A stretch of 37,056 nt of DNA from Fibrobacterota bacterium (GCA_019509785.1 JAEKLQ010000061.1:1-37056), one strand, 5' to 3'. Shown: positions 1 to 9,041, counted from the stretch's first letter. The notes: a model not told the origin generated them from the sequence alone. A program made the numbers and translations.

Positions 1-1412
1 CCAGCGGTAGCTATGGCGATTTTATAATAATCGCTGCTGTCTACCGTGGAAAAATTGGGGCTGTAATAGCCTATCCTGCCAGTGACAACTTGGTTGAGGC
101 CGATTGTGGCGGCATGGGAAAATGTATCATTCAACTCAACATCGACCGGGACATCTTCCTGCGTTTGGAACGACGTGGTGAATTTATAGTTAGTGATGAA
201 ATATGTAAGTGCCGGATCATTCTCATAATAAAAAATCCGGATATAGTAGGTGCCCGGTTCTACGGGAAAGGCAAGAGTATCCGTTGCCGCGGATGAAACG
301 GCTTTGCCAGTCAAGGTTGTGAGCCAGTTGGCGCCGGTTATATCAACCCGAATCGAATAATTCTGGCCAATCGTCATCGCCTGCGGTTTAACTTTGAGTA
401 TGCCGGTATTCGTTACGATGATTTTGTAAAAGTCCATTCTGTCCGTAGCGGATATTGGCGGGCTCCAATAACCGATTCTTCCGGTAAGAACTTGGCCGAA
501 AACGATTGGAATGGCGCTGTCGCCCGAATTATTCGGCTCAACATCGACAGGGACTTCTTCTTGCGTTTGAAAAGTCGTAATGAATTTATAGTTAGTACCG
601 TCAAAATCGCCTTTGATTAGGACATAATATGTACCCGGTTCAACCGGAAAAGCCAGGGTATCAGTAGTGGTATCCGAGTAAGTCCGGTATACTCCACCTG
701 TCGCAGCTATCCCGAGAGCGGGAATTATCTCCACGAGAATCGAATCGCCTTGGCCGACGGTCATTACTTGGGGCTTAACCTTGAGTATGCCAGTATTCGT
801 CACGGCGATTTTATAATAGTCCTGCTTGTCTTTATTGCCCAGAGCAGTTGAAGATCCCCTCCAATAGCCGACTCTGCCGGTAACAACTTGGTCGAGACCG
901 ATTGTAGTCGCGCTGTCGGCCACTTCATTCGGCCCGACGTCATTCGCGACCTCTTCTTGCGTTTTGAAAACCGTAGTGAATTTATAATTGGTCGCGGCAT
1001 TATTGTAAATCCGGATATAATAGGTTCCCGGGTCAATGGAGAGAGAAAGGGTATCGGTTCCTGCGGCTGAAACATAACTGCTTGTCACGGATCCGGCCCC
1101 GCTGACGGTGGGGGTATATATGTATACCCAAACCGAATAATCTTGGCCGATGGTTGTCGCCAGCGGCTTGACTTTGAGCTTTCCGGTATTAGCCACGGTA
1201 ATTTCGTAAAAGTCGCTTAGGTCTTGGGGACCTACCGAACCGCTCACCGTATCATTCGCGTAAATAGTATCCGATGTAGAGTAGGCATTATTCGGCTCGG
1301 CTTCATTCACATTAGAAGCATAAACGGTAAAGCCTGAAATCAATATTGCCGCAAAAGCAATTCCAATTTTGGCGGGTATCAAGCCGGCGAGCCTGCCAAT
1401 GCACCTAAACAT
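1..1412 (-). CDS. Secreted protein of tandem PPC-like repeats, partial (runs off left edge)
   Basis: The frame is open from an ATG at 1412 to the left edge, so the C-terminus is missing. Residues 1-30 form a signal peptide or anchor with basic residues then a hydrophobic stretch. The rest is at least four repeats of about 120-134 residues, each opening with an acidic EPNN-like motif (reverse strand, near 1290, 930, 535 and 130). Each contains a TGRIGYW-like strand, a DYYKI motif, a GxLKVKPQ motif and a PGTYYIRI motif. This layout resembles the bacterial pre-peptidase C-terminal (PPC) beta-sandwich, which usually sits beside secreted enzymes; an enzyme domain could lie beyond the edge. The start has a purine-rich Shine-Dalgarno stretch (AAGGGAGAGAG) and an in-frame TAA just upstream. 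The gene is AT-richer than its neighbours (105 of 240 bases are G or C in four sampled lines, about 44 %), suggesting recent acquisition. Repeat structure is clear; function is unknown. Confidence 0.85.
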   Translation of the reverse strand, partial: MFRCIGRLAGLIPAKIGIAFAAILISGFTVYASNVNEAEPNNAYSTSDTIYANDTVSGSVGPQDLSDFYEITVANTGKLKVKPLATTIGQDYSVWVYIYTPTVSGAGSVTSSYVSAAGTDTLSLSIDPGTYYIRIYNNAATNYKFTTVFKTQEEVANDVGPNEVADSATTIGLDQVVTGRVGYWRGSSTALGNKDKQDYYKIAVTNTGILKVKPQVMTVGQGDSILVEIIPALGIAATGGVYRTYSDTTTDTLAFPVEPGTYYVLIKGDFDGTNYKFITTFQTQEEVPVDVEPNNSGDSAIPIVFGQVLTGRIGYWSPPISATDRMDFYKIIVTNTGILKVKPQAMTIGQNYSIRVDITGANWLTTLTGKAVSSAATDTLAFPVEPGTYYIRIFYYENDPALTYFITNYKFTTSFQTQEDVPVDVELNDTFSHAATIGLNQVVTGRIGYYSPNFSTVDSSDYYKIAIATA

Positions 1413-1471
1413 TTTTCTCTCTCCCTTAAACGGAATCGCGATTTAAAACCGCAGGGCTGAAAGTACTTCAT
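1379..1471 (-). CDS. Possible 30-residue leader ORF overlapping the PPC-repeat gene start
   Basis: A short reading frame starts with ATG at 1471, 8 nt after a perfect AGGAGG. It runs 30 codons and stops 34 bases inside the PPC-repeat gene in another frame. The peptide begins MKYFQPCGF and is rich in Arg and Lys. Its ribosome site is better than that of the gene it overlaps, which fits a translationally coupled leader peptide. A one-base sequence error joining it to the main gene is an alternative, but the main frame has its own ribosome site and a stop upstream. Nothing shows that it is expressed. Confidence 0.3.
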   Translation of the reverse strand: MKYFQPCGFKSRFRLREREKCLGALAGSPA

Positions 1472-1530
1472 TTCGGTTTCCTCCTGAACGGAAAACTCGG
1501 GAGGAAACCCATGACCCCGATTCTGATACT

Positions 1531-3072
1531 TTAGAGCGACTTCAGACGCCCGGCCCAGAACGCTTTGGCTTCCGGTCCCATGCGGCGGCCTACGTAGGCT
1601 TCCATCGGGATGCGCATGCCGGCGGGTTTCCGGGGCGAGGTAAGGCCGTACTTGAGCGCGCTGGAGCCGTCCATCTTGCAGGCGCCGGTGTATTGGATTT
1701 GGGAGAGGCTGTTCCCGTCGTATTCCAGCAGGAACATATCGCCGTTGGGGCCGAAGGCCATGTCGATGGGGCCGTTGGGCTTGCTGCTGGCCATGAAGGC
1801 GGCGATCGAGTTCACCGAGCCGTCGGCCTTGAAGGTGACTTCGTTGATCCAGTGGCGCGCCCAATCCATGATGAACAGGCTTCCGTCGTAGCGCGGGGGC
1901 AGGCGGTTGGGGGATTTCAGGGCCGCGTCGAAGCGGTAGAGGCCGCCTACGACGGCGGCGCGGGCGTCGGCGTTGGCGAAAACGGCGGAGGGGGCATCGG
2001 CATCCCCGTAGGCCAAGATGGTGGGCTGGGCGGGCGGGAGCAGGGTATCACCCGTATTATTGGTCGAATGGTTGGTGACATGCGCCGGATCCTGCTTGAC
2101 GCCGTTCATGATATAGGCCTGGTTGTCGGCGTTGAAATAGGGCCAGCCGAAGAAGCCGGGGACCTTGGCCCGGTTGACTTCGTCCCGGCCCAAGGGGCCG
2201 CGGGTGGTGCTGGCCGTCGTCGCATCGGGGCCGGGCTCGCACCAATAGACCCATCCCGTTTTGGAATCCAGCGCGATGCGGATGGGATTGCGCATGCCCA
2301 TGGCGAAGATTTCGCCCTTCTCCTTGGCGGTCGGGGTGGGGAAAAGGTTTCCCGCGGGGATGGTATAGGTGCCGTTCGCTTCGGGATGGATGCGCAGGAT
2401 CTTGCCGTTCAGATCATTGGTGTTCGCCGCCGTCGCCTGGGTATCTTCCTGCCGGGTCGCTCCGGTGGACGCGTAGCCCTGGGAAACGTTGGGGTCCACG
2501 TTCTCGCCCGTCGAGATGTAGAGGTTCCCATCGGAGCCGAAGGCCAAGGAGCCCGCCGAATGATGCTGATCGGCCCAGCGGATGCCGGGCACGGTCAAGA
2601 CGACCACCTTGGAGGCGTCGGACAAGACGCCCCCGGCCTCGGTGAAGCGGGCCAATTCGTGCTGGGCCAAGGTGAGATGGGTGTAATAGACGTAGACGAA
2701 ATGATTGGTGGCGAATGCCGGATCCAAGGCGATGCCCAGCAGGCCCGTATGCGGCGCGGTCGCGAAGACGGAAACCTTGCCCGCGGTGGCCGTTTGCTTG
2801 GTGGCGGGATCGTAGATCTTGATGTTGCCGCTCACGCGCTCGACGATGAAAATGCGATTGTCCGGGGCGATCGCCAGTTCCATGGGATTGGCCAATCCCG
2901 TGCTGATGATGGAGACCTTCTTGAGTTCGGAGTCGGCCACGGTCATGCAGGGGTCGGCCGCCTGGGCCCGCGCGAGGGTCGCGAGATTAGGGATGGCCGC
3001 GAGGCATCCCGCCGCCCATGCGAGGGATCTAATTCGACATATCGATAAACGCTTACCCTGTGATAATGGCAT
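1531..3072 (-). CDS. Secreted PQQ-dependent sugar dehydrogenase-like beta-propeller (GSDH family)
   Basis: A 513-residue exported protein of the glucose/sorbosone dehydrogenase family, six-bladed propellers that usually oxidise aldose sugars with PQQ in the periplasm. Residues 1-38 are a long signal peptide ending ARAQA. Family signatures follow in order: GLANPMELAIAPDNRIFIVER, GLLGIALDPAF, HHSAGSLAFGSDGNLYISTGE, GMRNPIRIALD, then a DEVNR and FGWPYF pair typical of the sugar-dehydrogenase loop. The last 45 residues are basic (RKPAGMRIP, GRRMGPEAK) and fall outside the propeller. The ATG at 3072 follows an AAGGGGAAGG ribosome site, with a TAGCTTTG promoter-like box at 3108-3101. The gene precedes the PPC-repeat gene by 118 bp on the same strand. 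PQQ use and substrate are inferred from the family only. Confidence 0.8.
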   Translation of the reverse strand: MPLSQGKRLSICRIRSLAWAAGCLAAIPNLATLARAQAADPCMTVADSELKKVSIISTGLANPMELAIAPDNRIFIVERVSGNIKIYDPATKQTATAGKVSVFATAPHTGLLGIALDPAFATNHFVYVYYTHLTLAQHELARFTEAGGVLSDASKVVVLTVPGIRWADQHHSAGSLAFGSDGNLYISTGENVDPNVSQGYASTGATRQEDTQATAANTNDLNGKILRIHPEANGTYTIPAGNLFPTPTAKEKGEIFAMGMRNPIRIALDSKTGWVYWCEPGPDATTASTTRGPLGRDEVNRAKVPGFFGWPYFNADNQAYIMNGVKQDPAHVTNHSTNNTGDTLLPPAQPTILAYGDADAPSAVFANADARAAVVGGLYRFDAALKSPNRLPPRYDGSLFIMDWARHWINEVTFKADGSVNSIAAFMASSKPNGPIDMAFGPNGDMFLLEYDGNSLSQIQYTGACKMDGSSALKYGLTSPRKPAGMRIPMEAYVGRRMGPEAKAFWAGRLKSL

Positions 3073-3100
3073 ACCTTCCCCTTATTTCCCCGGACGTAGG

Positions 3101-3108
3101 CAAAGCTA
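3101..3108 (-). promoter_or_regulatory. TAnnTTTG-type promoter box for the sugar dehydrogenase-like gene
   Basis: The minus strand reads TAGCTTTG, an exact fit to the TAnnTTTG box, 28 nt before the ATG and upstream of its ribosome site. I see no clear TTG element 19-21 nt further upstream. Confidence 0.4.
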
Positions 3109-3122
3109 ATCCCCGGCGCCGC

Positions 3123-6100
3123 TCACTGGCGAGTGATCTTATCCAGGAAAAAGCCGAACATGTCCTTGAGCTTGCCCTGCACGAGGGCCGCCACCCCGGA
3201 AACCAAGGCGGCGACGATCACGGAGGCATAGGCCGAAAGGAAAGGGAGGTTATGGACCAGCAGCAGGTTGCGCGGCCGCAATCCGTTGGTCTTGAGCAGC
3301 CTCCAATCCCCCGCCAGCAGCCCGAGCAGGCTCATGAAGCCGAGGATTTGCATGGACCACAGGATCAGCGGCCGCATATCGGACAAATCCTGGGCCTCCA
3401 GGACGCGGAGAACGAAACTCGGGATCACCAGCAAGACCGCGAACTGCGCGCCTTTGGTAAGGCCGGTCCTGCCGCGCAAGTACGGGAAGAAGATGCCGAA
3501 GAAGCAAACCAGGACGAGCCAGTACAATAAGGCCGCGGCCAGGTAAAGGGCGCAATCCGCCAAGGGGAAAAGCGAATCCGCCGTTTGGTTGGGGAGGTTC
3601 TGGTAAATGCCGATCAGGATGGGCGCCACGGAAAGCACCGCCCCCACGCGGAGGCATTCCCACGTATTGCGGCGGATGTCCGGGCCGGCCACCGAGAAAA
3701 CCCAGGGCGCGCCCGAATTGGGCTTGCTCACGTCCTCGATCCCGGGCAACGGTTGCTCGGCGCGGGTTTCGAAGTGGGTTTGCAATCCCGCTTTCTTCTC
3801 GGCGTAGTCCTTGGGAGTGAGCGTCCCTTTCAGCAGGAGATCGTCCAGGGAATCCAGCGCGGACCGCAGCTTGGTCCGCGCGTAGGAGCCGGCCATGGCT
3901 TTCCGCAGGTAGGCGGACATGGCTTGGGCATCGTTCAATTCCGCTTCGCCGCTTTGGGATACCTCGGCGACGGGACGGAACAGGCGGAACTTGATCAGCA
4001 CCAGGGCGACCAGGAACGGGATGGGGAGCCATAGGGAGGTGGTGGAAGTCCCCACCAGCAAGGCCGCGAAGACGAACGCGCCCGTCATGAGATCTTCGTC
4101 GCGCAACGAGACGCTTCCCGGACGGCTTTCCGGCGGGATGCGGATCAGGAAACCGAGCCCGAACAGGAAGGGCAGCAGGCCTTCCAGCTTTTCCACCAAT
4201 GGCCCGACTTGGGAAAGCTTAAGGGAATTAACCGAATCGGACATGGGCCAGCCCACGGCGATGGCCGCCGCCAACGCGCCTCCCACGAGGATCGGAATCG
4301 TGCGGGGATGCGTCGTTTTCCGGGCGATGGCTAGGGCCGGCGTAGGCATGCCATGCCATACCGTCCAGGCCAGACCCGTGAAGAGCAGGAAACTGGCGGC
4401 CTGCATCAGGGTGCGGGCGGGAAGGTAGGGGAACGCGAGGAAGGCGGCGATCATGCTGGCGGACATGAGCGCATGGGCCAACCCGGACTGGAATGGGAGC
4501 ATGCGCCCCAACAACTTGCGGACCAGCGGGAAGGCGGCGAGCCCCGTGACGATCAGGACCAGGCAGGCGACGGTCTCCCGATTGCCCAGGTCCAAACCGA
4601 ACGGCCGTTCCTGGAATCGCGGAAGCAAGATATACAGCAGGAAACCGGCCTGGCCCAGGCCGAAAAGCAGTCCGCGGAAACCGAAGGCCGCGAATCCGGC
4701 GGTGGCCAGCGCCAATTCCGCCACAGCGATGTACCCGGCACCCAGCGGCCCGTTGAAAGGGAAATGCCGGAGCAGGGATGAAAGGAATACCGGATGGGAA
4801 TGGCCGCCCGGTCCGCTCGTCCCGTCCAAACGGGTCGAGGCCGTGAAAAGGCAGGCGGCCAAGCCGAGGCCGAGGGCGAAGATCAGGATTTGCAGGCCTT
4901 GCCTGCGTAAGGAGGGGCCGTCCCAGGCCCGGTCCCGGGAGACCGCGGATTCGCCCGCGAGCCCCTTGAAATAGAAGGGAGCGGATCCGATGAGGACCAG
5001 GAAAAATAGCCAGAATACCTCTCCGGAAAGCAAGCCGGAGGACCAGAGGAGCTCGGGCCTGGGTAGGCTGGAACGATGGGCCAGGCTTCCGAAGAATTGG
5101 CGCCATATGGGCAACCGGTAGCAGCCCACTTCCAGGAACCAGAGCAAATCGCGGCAGGTCCACAACGCATAGAAGATGCCCATGGCCAGCAAGGGCCGCC
5201 ACAGCGAGCTCTCTTTCCCGGAGCGGCGGCTGATCATCCAGAAGGCCCAGAGGAACGGGATCAATTCGAGAAGCGTGCGCCAAAAGCGCGCCACGAGGCC
5301 CCCGGAATTGCGCTCTTCGAAGGAGGCGAGGAATTCCCGGCGCGAGATGGCCCCGTCACCCTTGCCCGATTTCCTGAGCCTTTCGAGCCGTTCCTTAAGA
5401 GCGTCCAATCCCTCCAGATCCTTGAAGCCCATGGCGAAGGACTGGCCTTTCCCAACGGCAAGGCCGCCGGGACCCAAGACCAACCGGCCCTTCGCGGTAT
5501 CATTCCAATCGTTACGGCCGATCCAAACCGCCCGGGCTTCATCCGAATAGGAGGGCAGGGAATTGGAAAGCCAGCCGAGCTTGCGGCCGTTCAAGTTCAC
5601 GATCAGGCTATCCTTCGCCGTAAGGATGGGTATCGATCCGAGCGAAGGCGTTTGGGAATTGTACCGTGTTCCGGTCAAGCTGAGGTTGCTTCCCACCAGC
5701 ATGCTCAGTTTTCCGTGGACGGCTGCGCTGGCCGTATCCGATCGGAGCAAGGCGGTAGTCGTTTCCAGGACCGTATAATCATCGGAGCCGGTACCCTCGA
5801 ACCGGGATCCGGAGGCCCGCGTGTCCGCCTCGTTAAGGAACAAGGGATTGGCTTCCCCGCCGAAGCGGCCCACGGTCCGTTCGAAAAACGTCTCCGGGGT
5901 GATCAGCCCGGCGGCGTACGCCTTCAGGTAAGGATGCCCCACCGGCAAGCGCACTTCGAATTCCACTTCCGCGGAAATGGCCTTGAGGAGCAGCGGATAG
6001 CTTTCCCGTATCGCCTTCCGCTCGGAAGCCTTCGTCGTTTCCGTCCGGAGCGCCAGGCTATCCAAGGCCGATCGCGGCGGCAAGGTGATCCGCAGTATGC

Positions 6101-6728
6101 GGGAGAGGGGCAGGGAGTCGAGCCGGGCGCGCGCGACCTTCAGCATGATCGGTCCGTAGCTCTGGATTTGACGCGCCGGCAGGAGGATTATTTCCGAAGG
6201 CGCGCTACCGGGAAACCGGACCAATGCATCCAGCACCCCGTCCTCGTCCGCAACGACCTTGGCGAATCCGGCGGTATCGCCGGGAAGCCCGATGTCGAAG
6301 GCTTCATACGGAAGCGTCTCACCCGTGATCCAAAGCCCGCCTACATCGGAAAGCCATAAGGCCCAGGCCGGTTCGAACCGGAATCCCCATGGGATGTTCG
6401 CTTCGACCCGCGCGTTTTCCAACCTACGCCCGCCCTGGTCGCGCGCCCAGACCCGCTTCGCCCGGAGTGGAATATTGGCGGCGATGGCGAAGAGACCGTC
6501 CGACCCGGTCTGACCTTGGGCCAAGACCCTGTCCCCAACGCCGATTTCCATGATCGATTTCGCGGCGGATTTGCCGAATACGGTGATCGAATCAGGCGCG
6601 CTGCACCCCGCGCCGACGGCGCCGAGTCGGATGGAATCGATAGCCAGCTGGGCCCGGGGTTTTCCGGCGATGTCGAGGAACGCGGATTCGAGAACCAGTA
6701 CGCGCAGGCAGGCATAGAGGGCCGCCAT
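3123..6728 (-). CDS. Large polytopic membrane protein of unknown family (about 1,200 residues)
   Basis: I do not recognise the family. The frame is open back to an ATG at 6989, but that would overlap the divergent kinase gene and a likely promoter at 6824-6818, so the start is probably later. I use the ATG at 6728; a start a few dozen codons earlier with a non-ATG codon is possible, since AAAGGG lies near 6800. From 6728 the protein has an N-terminal membrane anchor, about 450 residues probably outside the membrane, then many hydrophobic helices (well over ten) in two blocks. Between the blocks, near 4010-3690, is a soluble charged linker with a short LLKGTLTPKDYAEKK helix resembling SHOCT-like tails. 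It ends SFVLR...LDKITRQ. The lumenal part has several Asp/Ser-rich beta-like stretches but no enzyme motif I can name. Transport, cell-surface assembly or polymer export are all possible. Confidence 0.7.
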   Translation of the reverse strand: MAALYACLRVLVLESAFLDIAGKPRAQLAIDSIRLGAVGAGCSAPDSITVFGKSAAKSIMEIGVGDRVLAQGQTGSDGLFAIAANIPLRAKRVWARDQGGRRLENARVEANIPWGFRFEPAWALWLSDVGGLWITGETLPYEAFDIGLPGDTAGFAKVVADEDGVLDALVRFPGSAPSEIILLPARQIQSYGPIMLKVARARLDSLPLSRILRITLPPRSALDSLALRTETTKASERKAIRESYPLLLKAISAEVEFEVRLPVGHPYLKAYAAGLITPETFFERTVGRFGGEANPLFLNEADTRASGSRFEGTGSDDYTVLETTTALLRSDTASAAVHGKLSMLVGSNLSLTGTRYNSQTPSLGSIPILTAKDSLIVNLNGRKLGWLSNSLPSYSDEARAVWIGRNDWNDTAKGRLVLGPGGLAVGKGQSFAMGFKDLEGLDALKERLERLRKSGKGDGAISRREFLASFEERNSGGLVARFWRTLLELIPFLWAFWMISRRSGKESSLWRPLLAMGIFYALWTCRDLLWFLEVGCYRLPIWRQFFGSLAHRSSLPRPELLWSSGLLSGEVFWLFFLVLIGSAPFYFKGLAGESAVSRDRAWDGPSLRRQGLQILIFALGLGLAACLFTASTRLDGTSGPGGHSHPVFLSSLLRHFPFNGPLGAGYIAVAELALATAGFAAFGFRGLLFGLGQAGFLLYILLPRFQERPFGLDLGNRETVACLVLIVTGLAAFPLVRKLLGRMLPFQSGLAHALMSASMIAAFLAFPYLPARTLMQAASFLLFTGLAWTVWHGMPTPALAIARKTTHPRTIPILVGGALAAAIAVGWPMSDSVNSLKLSQVGPLVEKLEGLLPFLFGLGFLIRIPPESRPGSVSLRDEDLMTGAFVFAALLVGTSTTSLWLPIPFLVALVLIKFRLFRPVAEVSQSGEAELNDAQAMSAYLRKAMAGSYARTKLRSALDSLDDLLLKGTLTPKDYAEKKAGLQTHFETRAEQPLPGIEDVSKPNSGAPWVFSVAGPDIRRNTWECLRVGAVLSVAPILIGIYQNLPNQTADSLFPLADCALYLAAALLYWLVLVCFFGIFFPYLRGRTGLTKGAQFAVLLVIPSFVLRVLEAQDLSDMRPLILWSMQILGFMSLLGLLAGDWRLLKTNGLRPRNLLLVHNLPFLSAYASVIVAALVSGVAALVQGKLKDMFGFFLDKITRQ

Positions 6729-6817
6729 GCACAACAGCGCCCCGAGCGCGCGGCGCGCGTATGTGCGAAGAGCCGTGTTCTGGGGTAAGATAGGGCGCCC
6801 TTTCCGCGATCGGCTCG

Positions 6818-6824
6818 AAATATA
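6818..6824 (-). promoter_or_regulatory. Candidate -10 box for the large membrane protein gene
   Basis: The minus strand reads TATATTT here, inside the longest possible reading frame of the membrane-protein gene. If it is used, translation must start downstream of it, which supports the later start chosen for that gene. Confidence 0.35.
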
Positions 6825-6839
6825 GACTAACCAGGCATT

Positions 6840-6870
6840 CCCGGGTACGCACAGCCCGTGCGTACCCGGG
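6840..6870. repeat. Perfect 13-bp inverted repeat between divergent genes
   Basis: CCCGGGTACGCAC at 6840-6852 is mirrored exactly at 6858-6870, with a 5-nt loop. There is no T-run, so it is not a standard terminator. It covers the -35 region of the minus-strand promoter box and lies about 40-70 bp upstream of the TATAAT box for the kinase, as an operator for a dimeric regulator would. An RNA hairpin or a REP-like element are alternatives. Confidence 0.6.
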
Positions 6871-6905
6871 ACCTTTGGCGGGAAAGCTAAAGTTCTTCGG
6901 GCAGG

Positions 6906-6914
6906 TGGTATAAT
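6906..6914 (+). promoter_or_regulatory. Extended -10 promoter for the hybrid histidine kinase
   Basis: TGGTATAAT is a perfect extended -10 element (TGn followed by TATAAT), 24 nt before the kinase ATG. I see no good -35 hexamer at the usual distance, which is typical of extended -10 promoters. Confidence 0.55.
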
Positions 6915-6938
6915 CGACCACGGTATCACGCGCGCCCA

Positions 6939-8885
6939 ATGAATTACCTCCGCAGCATCCTGGACTCGAGCTTTATGCCCCACGGGCATTGCTTTTTCTG
7001 GACCCCGGATATCCTATGGCTGCACGTGATCGGGGACGCCGTCACCGCCACCTCTTATTACTTGATCCCTTTCGCCCTCGTCTACTTCGTCTGGAAGCGC
7101 AGGCACCTTCCTTACCCATCGCTCTTCATCATGTTCGGCATCTTCATCCTGGCTTGCGGGACCACCCATATCATGGGCGTAGTCACGCTCTGGCATCCCC
7201 TGTACCGCTTGGAAGGCGTCATCAAGGTGGTCACCGCCATCGCCTCCATCGCCACCACCATCGCGCTGTACCCGGTCATTCCCAAGGCCCTCCGCCTTCG
7301 CACTCCGGAAGAGCTGGAAAGCATCAATGTCCAATTGGCCGAAAAGAACTGGGAACTGGCGGCGGGGCGCGAGAGCTTCCGGAACATCGTCGAGCGCGAC
7401 CCGGGCGGAATCGTGGTACTCGCCATGGACGGCACCATCGTCTTCGCGAATCCGTCTTCCCGGCAGTACCTCCCCGGGACCCCGGCCGACCCCGTAGGAG
7501 GCCGGGTGCCGGAAGCGCCGGGAGGCGGCGCCGCGGCGGAGTTCACCTACGGCGCCGATTCCGAGGGCCCGCTCATCGCCGAGTCCTGGATCTCGGAAAC
7601 GCAGTGGCAGGGATTGCCCGCGCAATTGGTCCACCTGCGCGATATCACCGCGCGCAAGCGCACCGAGGCGGCCCTCCGCCTGAGCCAGGAGCAATTGCAG
7701 CAAGCCCAGAAGATGGACGCCATCGGCCGCCTGGCCGGAGGCATCGCGCACGATTTCAACAACCTGCTCACCGCCATCAACGGATTCACTTCCCTCTCCC
7801 TGGTCAAGCTGCCCGCGGAGAACCCCGTGCGGGAGCATTTGATCGAGGTGGCGAGGGCCGGGGAACGCGCCTCCCAGCTTACGCGCCAACTGCTCGCTTT
7901 CAGCCGCAAGCAACTCCTCTCCCCCCAGAGCGTCGATCTGAACAAGGTCGTAGCTGAAATGGGGAACATGATCCGCCGTATCATCGGCGAAGGTTTTACG
8001 GTAGCCACCCGCCTTGATCCGGATTTAGCCCCTATCCGCATGGATCCCGGCCAGCTCGAGCAGATAATCATCAACCTTGCCGTCAACGCGCGCGACGCCA
8101 TGCCAGATGGCGGCGAGCTTTTGATCGAAACCGCCGGCTTCGCTTTCACGACCGGGATGATCGGGGCGCTCGATTCCTTCCGGCCCGGGAACTACGCCAT
8201 GCTGGCGGTTTCGGACAAGGGCCAGGGGATGAGTCCGGAAGTGATGGCGCGCCTTTTCGAACCCTTCTTCACGACCAAAGCCCCGGGCAAAGGGACCGGG
8301 CTGGGTCTCTCCATGGTCTACGGCATCGTGAAGCAGAGCGAGGGACATATCATGGTGACCAGCGAACCGGGCCGGGGCAGTACTTTCAAACTCTATTTCC
8401 CCCTGGCTCCGGAGGCGGGCGCCCTCGAGGCCAAAGCCGCCGAGACCCCCGTCGCCGAGCGTCCCGGGCATGAGACCGTCCTGCTTGTCGAAGACGAAGC
8501 GGCCGTGCGCCGGCTCGCCTCCGAAGTCCTCAGGTCCGCGGGCTACCACGTCCTCTCCGCCCATGACGGCGAGGCGGCCCTGGATCTGGCCCGGCGTTAT
8601 GCCGAGCCCATCCACATCCTGGTTACCGACGTCATCATGCCCAAGCTGAAGGGCTCGGAGGTGGCTCGCCAACTGGCACGCAGCCGTCCCGACATCCGCA
8701 TCCTCTACATGTCCGGCTTCACCGAAGACGCGGCCGTCCGCAACGGCATCCTCAACGACTCCGTCGCATTCCTGCAGAAGCCCTTCTCCACCTCCCAACT
8801 CCTCTCCTTCGTCCGCAAACTCTTGGACGCTCCCGCGGTGGGCCAAGCTGCCCAGACCTCCCGAGAAGGCAACGCACCCGCTTAA
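6939..8885 (+). CDS. Hybrid histidine kinase with ethylene-receptor-type N-terminal sensor
   Basis: A 648-residue membrane sensor kinase. Residues 20-120 form three membrane helices closely resembling the plant ETR1 ethylene-binding domain. The ETR1 residues Asp25, Tyr32, Cys65 and His69 correspond to Asp33, Tyr40, Cys73 and His77 here, all at a constant offset of 8; Cys65 and His69 are the copper(I) ligands. Then come a coiled linker, a PAS domain (about 145-238), a HisKA domain with the phosphoacceptor His271 ([11 protein letters not shown]), an ATPase domain (Asn383, DKGQGM 426-431, GKGTGLGLS 450-458) and a C-terminal receiver with Asp564 (VTDVIMP). No output domain follows, so a separate response regulator or phosphotransfer protein is expected; none is nearby. 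The ATG has no Shine-Dalgarno sequence. The domain assignment is strong; ethylene as the ligand is an inference, since such domains in bacteria may sense other copper-binding molecules. Confidence 0.93.
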   Translation: MNYLRSILDSSFMPHGHCFFWTPDILWLHVIGDAVTATSYYLIPFALVYFVWKRRHLPYPSLFIMFGIFILACGTTHIMGVVTLWHPLYRLEGVIKVVTAIASIATTIALYPVIPKALRLRTPEELESINVQLAEKNWELAAGRESFRNIVERDPGGIVVLAMDGTIVFANPSSRQYLPGTPADPVGGRVPEAPGGGAAAEFTYGADSEGPLIAESWISETQWQGLPAQLVHLRDITARKRTEAALRLSQEQLQQAQKMDAIGRLAGGIAHDFNNLLTAINGFTSLSLVKLPAENPVREHLIEVARAGERASQLTRQLLAFSRKQLLSPQSVDLNKVVAEMGNMIRRIIGEGFTVATRLDPDLAPIRMDPGQLEQIIINLAVNARDAMPDGGELLIETAGFAFTTGMIGALDSFRPGNYAMLAVSDKGQGMSPEVMARLFEPFFTTKAPGKGTGLGLSMVYGIVKQSEGHIMVTSEPGRGSTFKLYFPLAPEAGALEAKAAETPVAERPGHETVLLVEDEAAVRRLASEVLRSAGYHVLSAHDGEAALDLARRYAEPIHILVTDVIMPKLKGSEVARQLARSRPDIRILYMSGFTEDAAVRNGILNDSVAFLQKPFSTSQLLSFVRKLLDAPAVGQAAQTSREGNAPA

Positions 8886-8942
8886 GACAACCCGCCCCCA
8901 GACCGGTGCGAAAAATAGCGCGAGCCTCTGTCCTACAACGAA

Positions 8943-9041
8943 ATGGGTCTGGCTGGAGCGACGAGGCGGACGGGCCGGGATATGTCTATTCGCATTCTAG
9001 CGGAGTGGGTCTGGCGGGAGAATCCGGCGGTCGGGCCGGGA
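8943..9041 (+). repeat. Imperfect tandem repeat, two units about 62 nt apart
   Basis: ATGGGTCTGGCTGGAG and GTGGGTCTGGCGGGAG open units of 38 and 37 nt, and both end in CGGGCCGGGA. The similarity fades after the unit end. No further full copy is present. Confidence 0.45.

Noticed and set aside
1-1412. CRISPR-like array from the repeated sequence at the left end
   Set aside because: The repeats are 360-400 bp, protein-coding and diverged; no short identical repeats with spacers.
1693-3048. Long plus-strand open frame opposite the sugar dehydrogenase-like gene
   Set aside because: It is Gly/Val/Asp-rich, matches no family, and mirrors a well-supported gene in GC-rich DNA.
5076-6359. 427-codon plus-strand frame inside the membrane-protein gene
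   Set aside because: Its product is Arg/Gln/Pro-rich without signal or motif; the minus-strand gene has membrane helices and natural composition.
6729-6989. N-terminal extension of the large membrane protein to the ATG at 6989
   Set aside because: It would run through the divergent promoter region and the 13-bp palindrome and overlap the kinase start by 50 bp.
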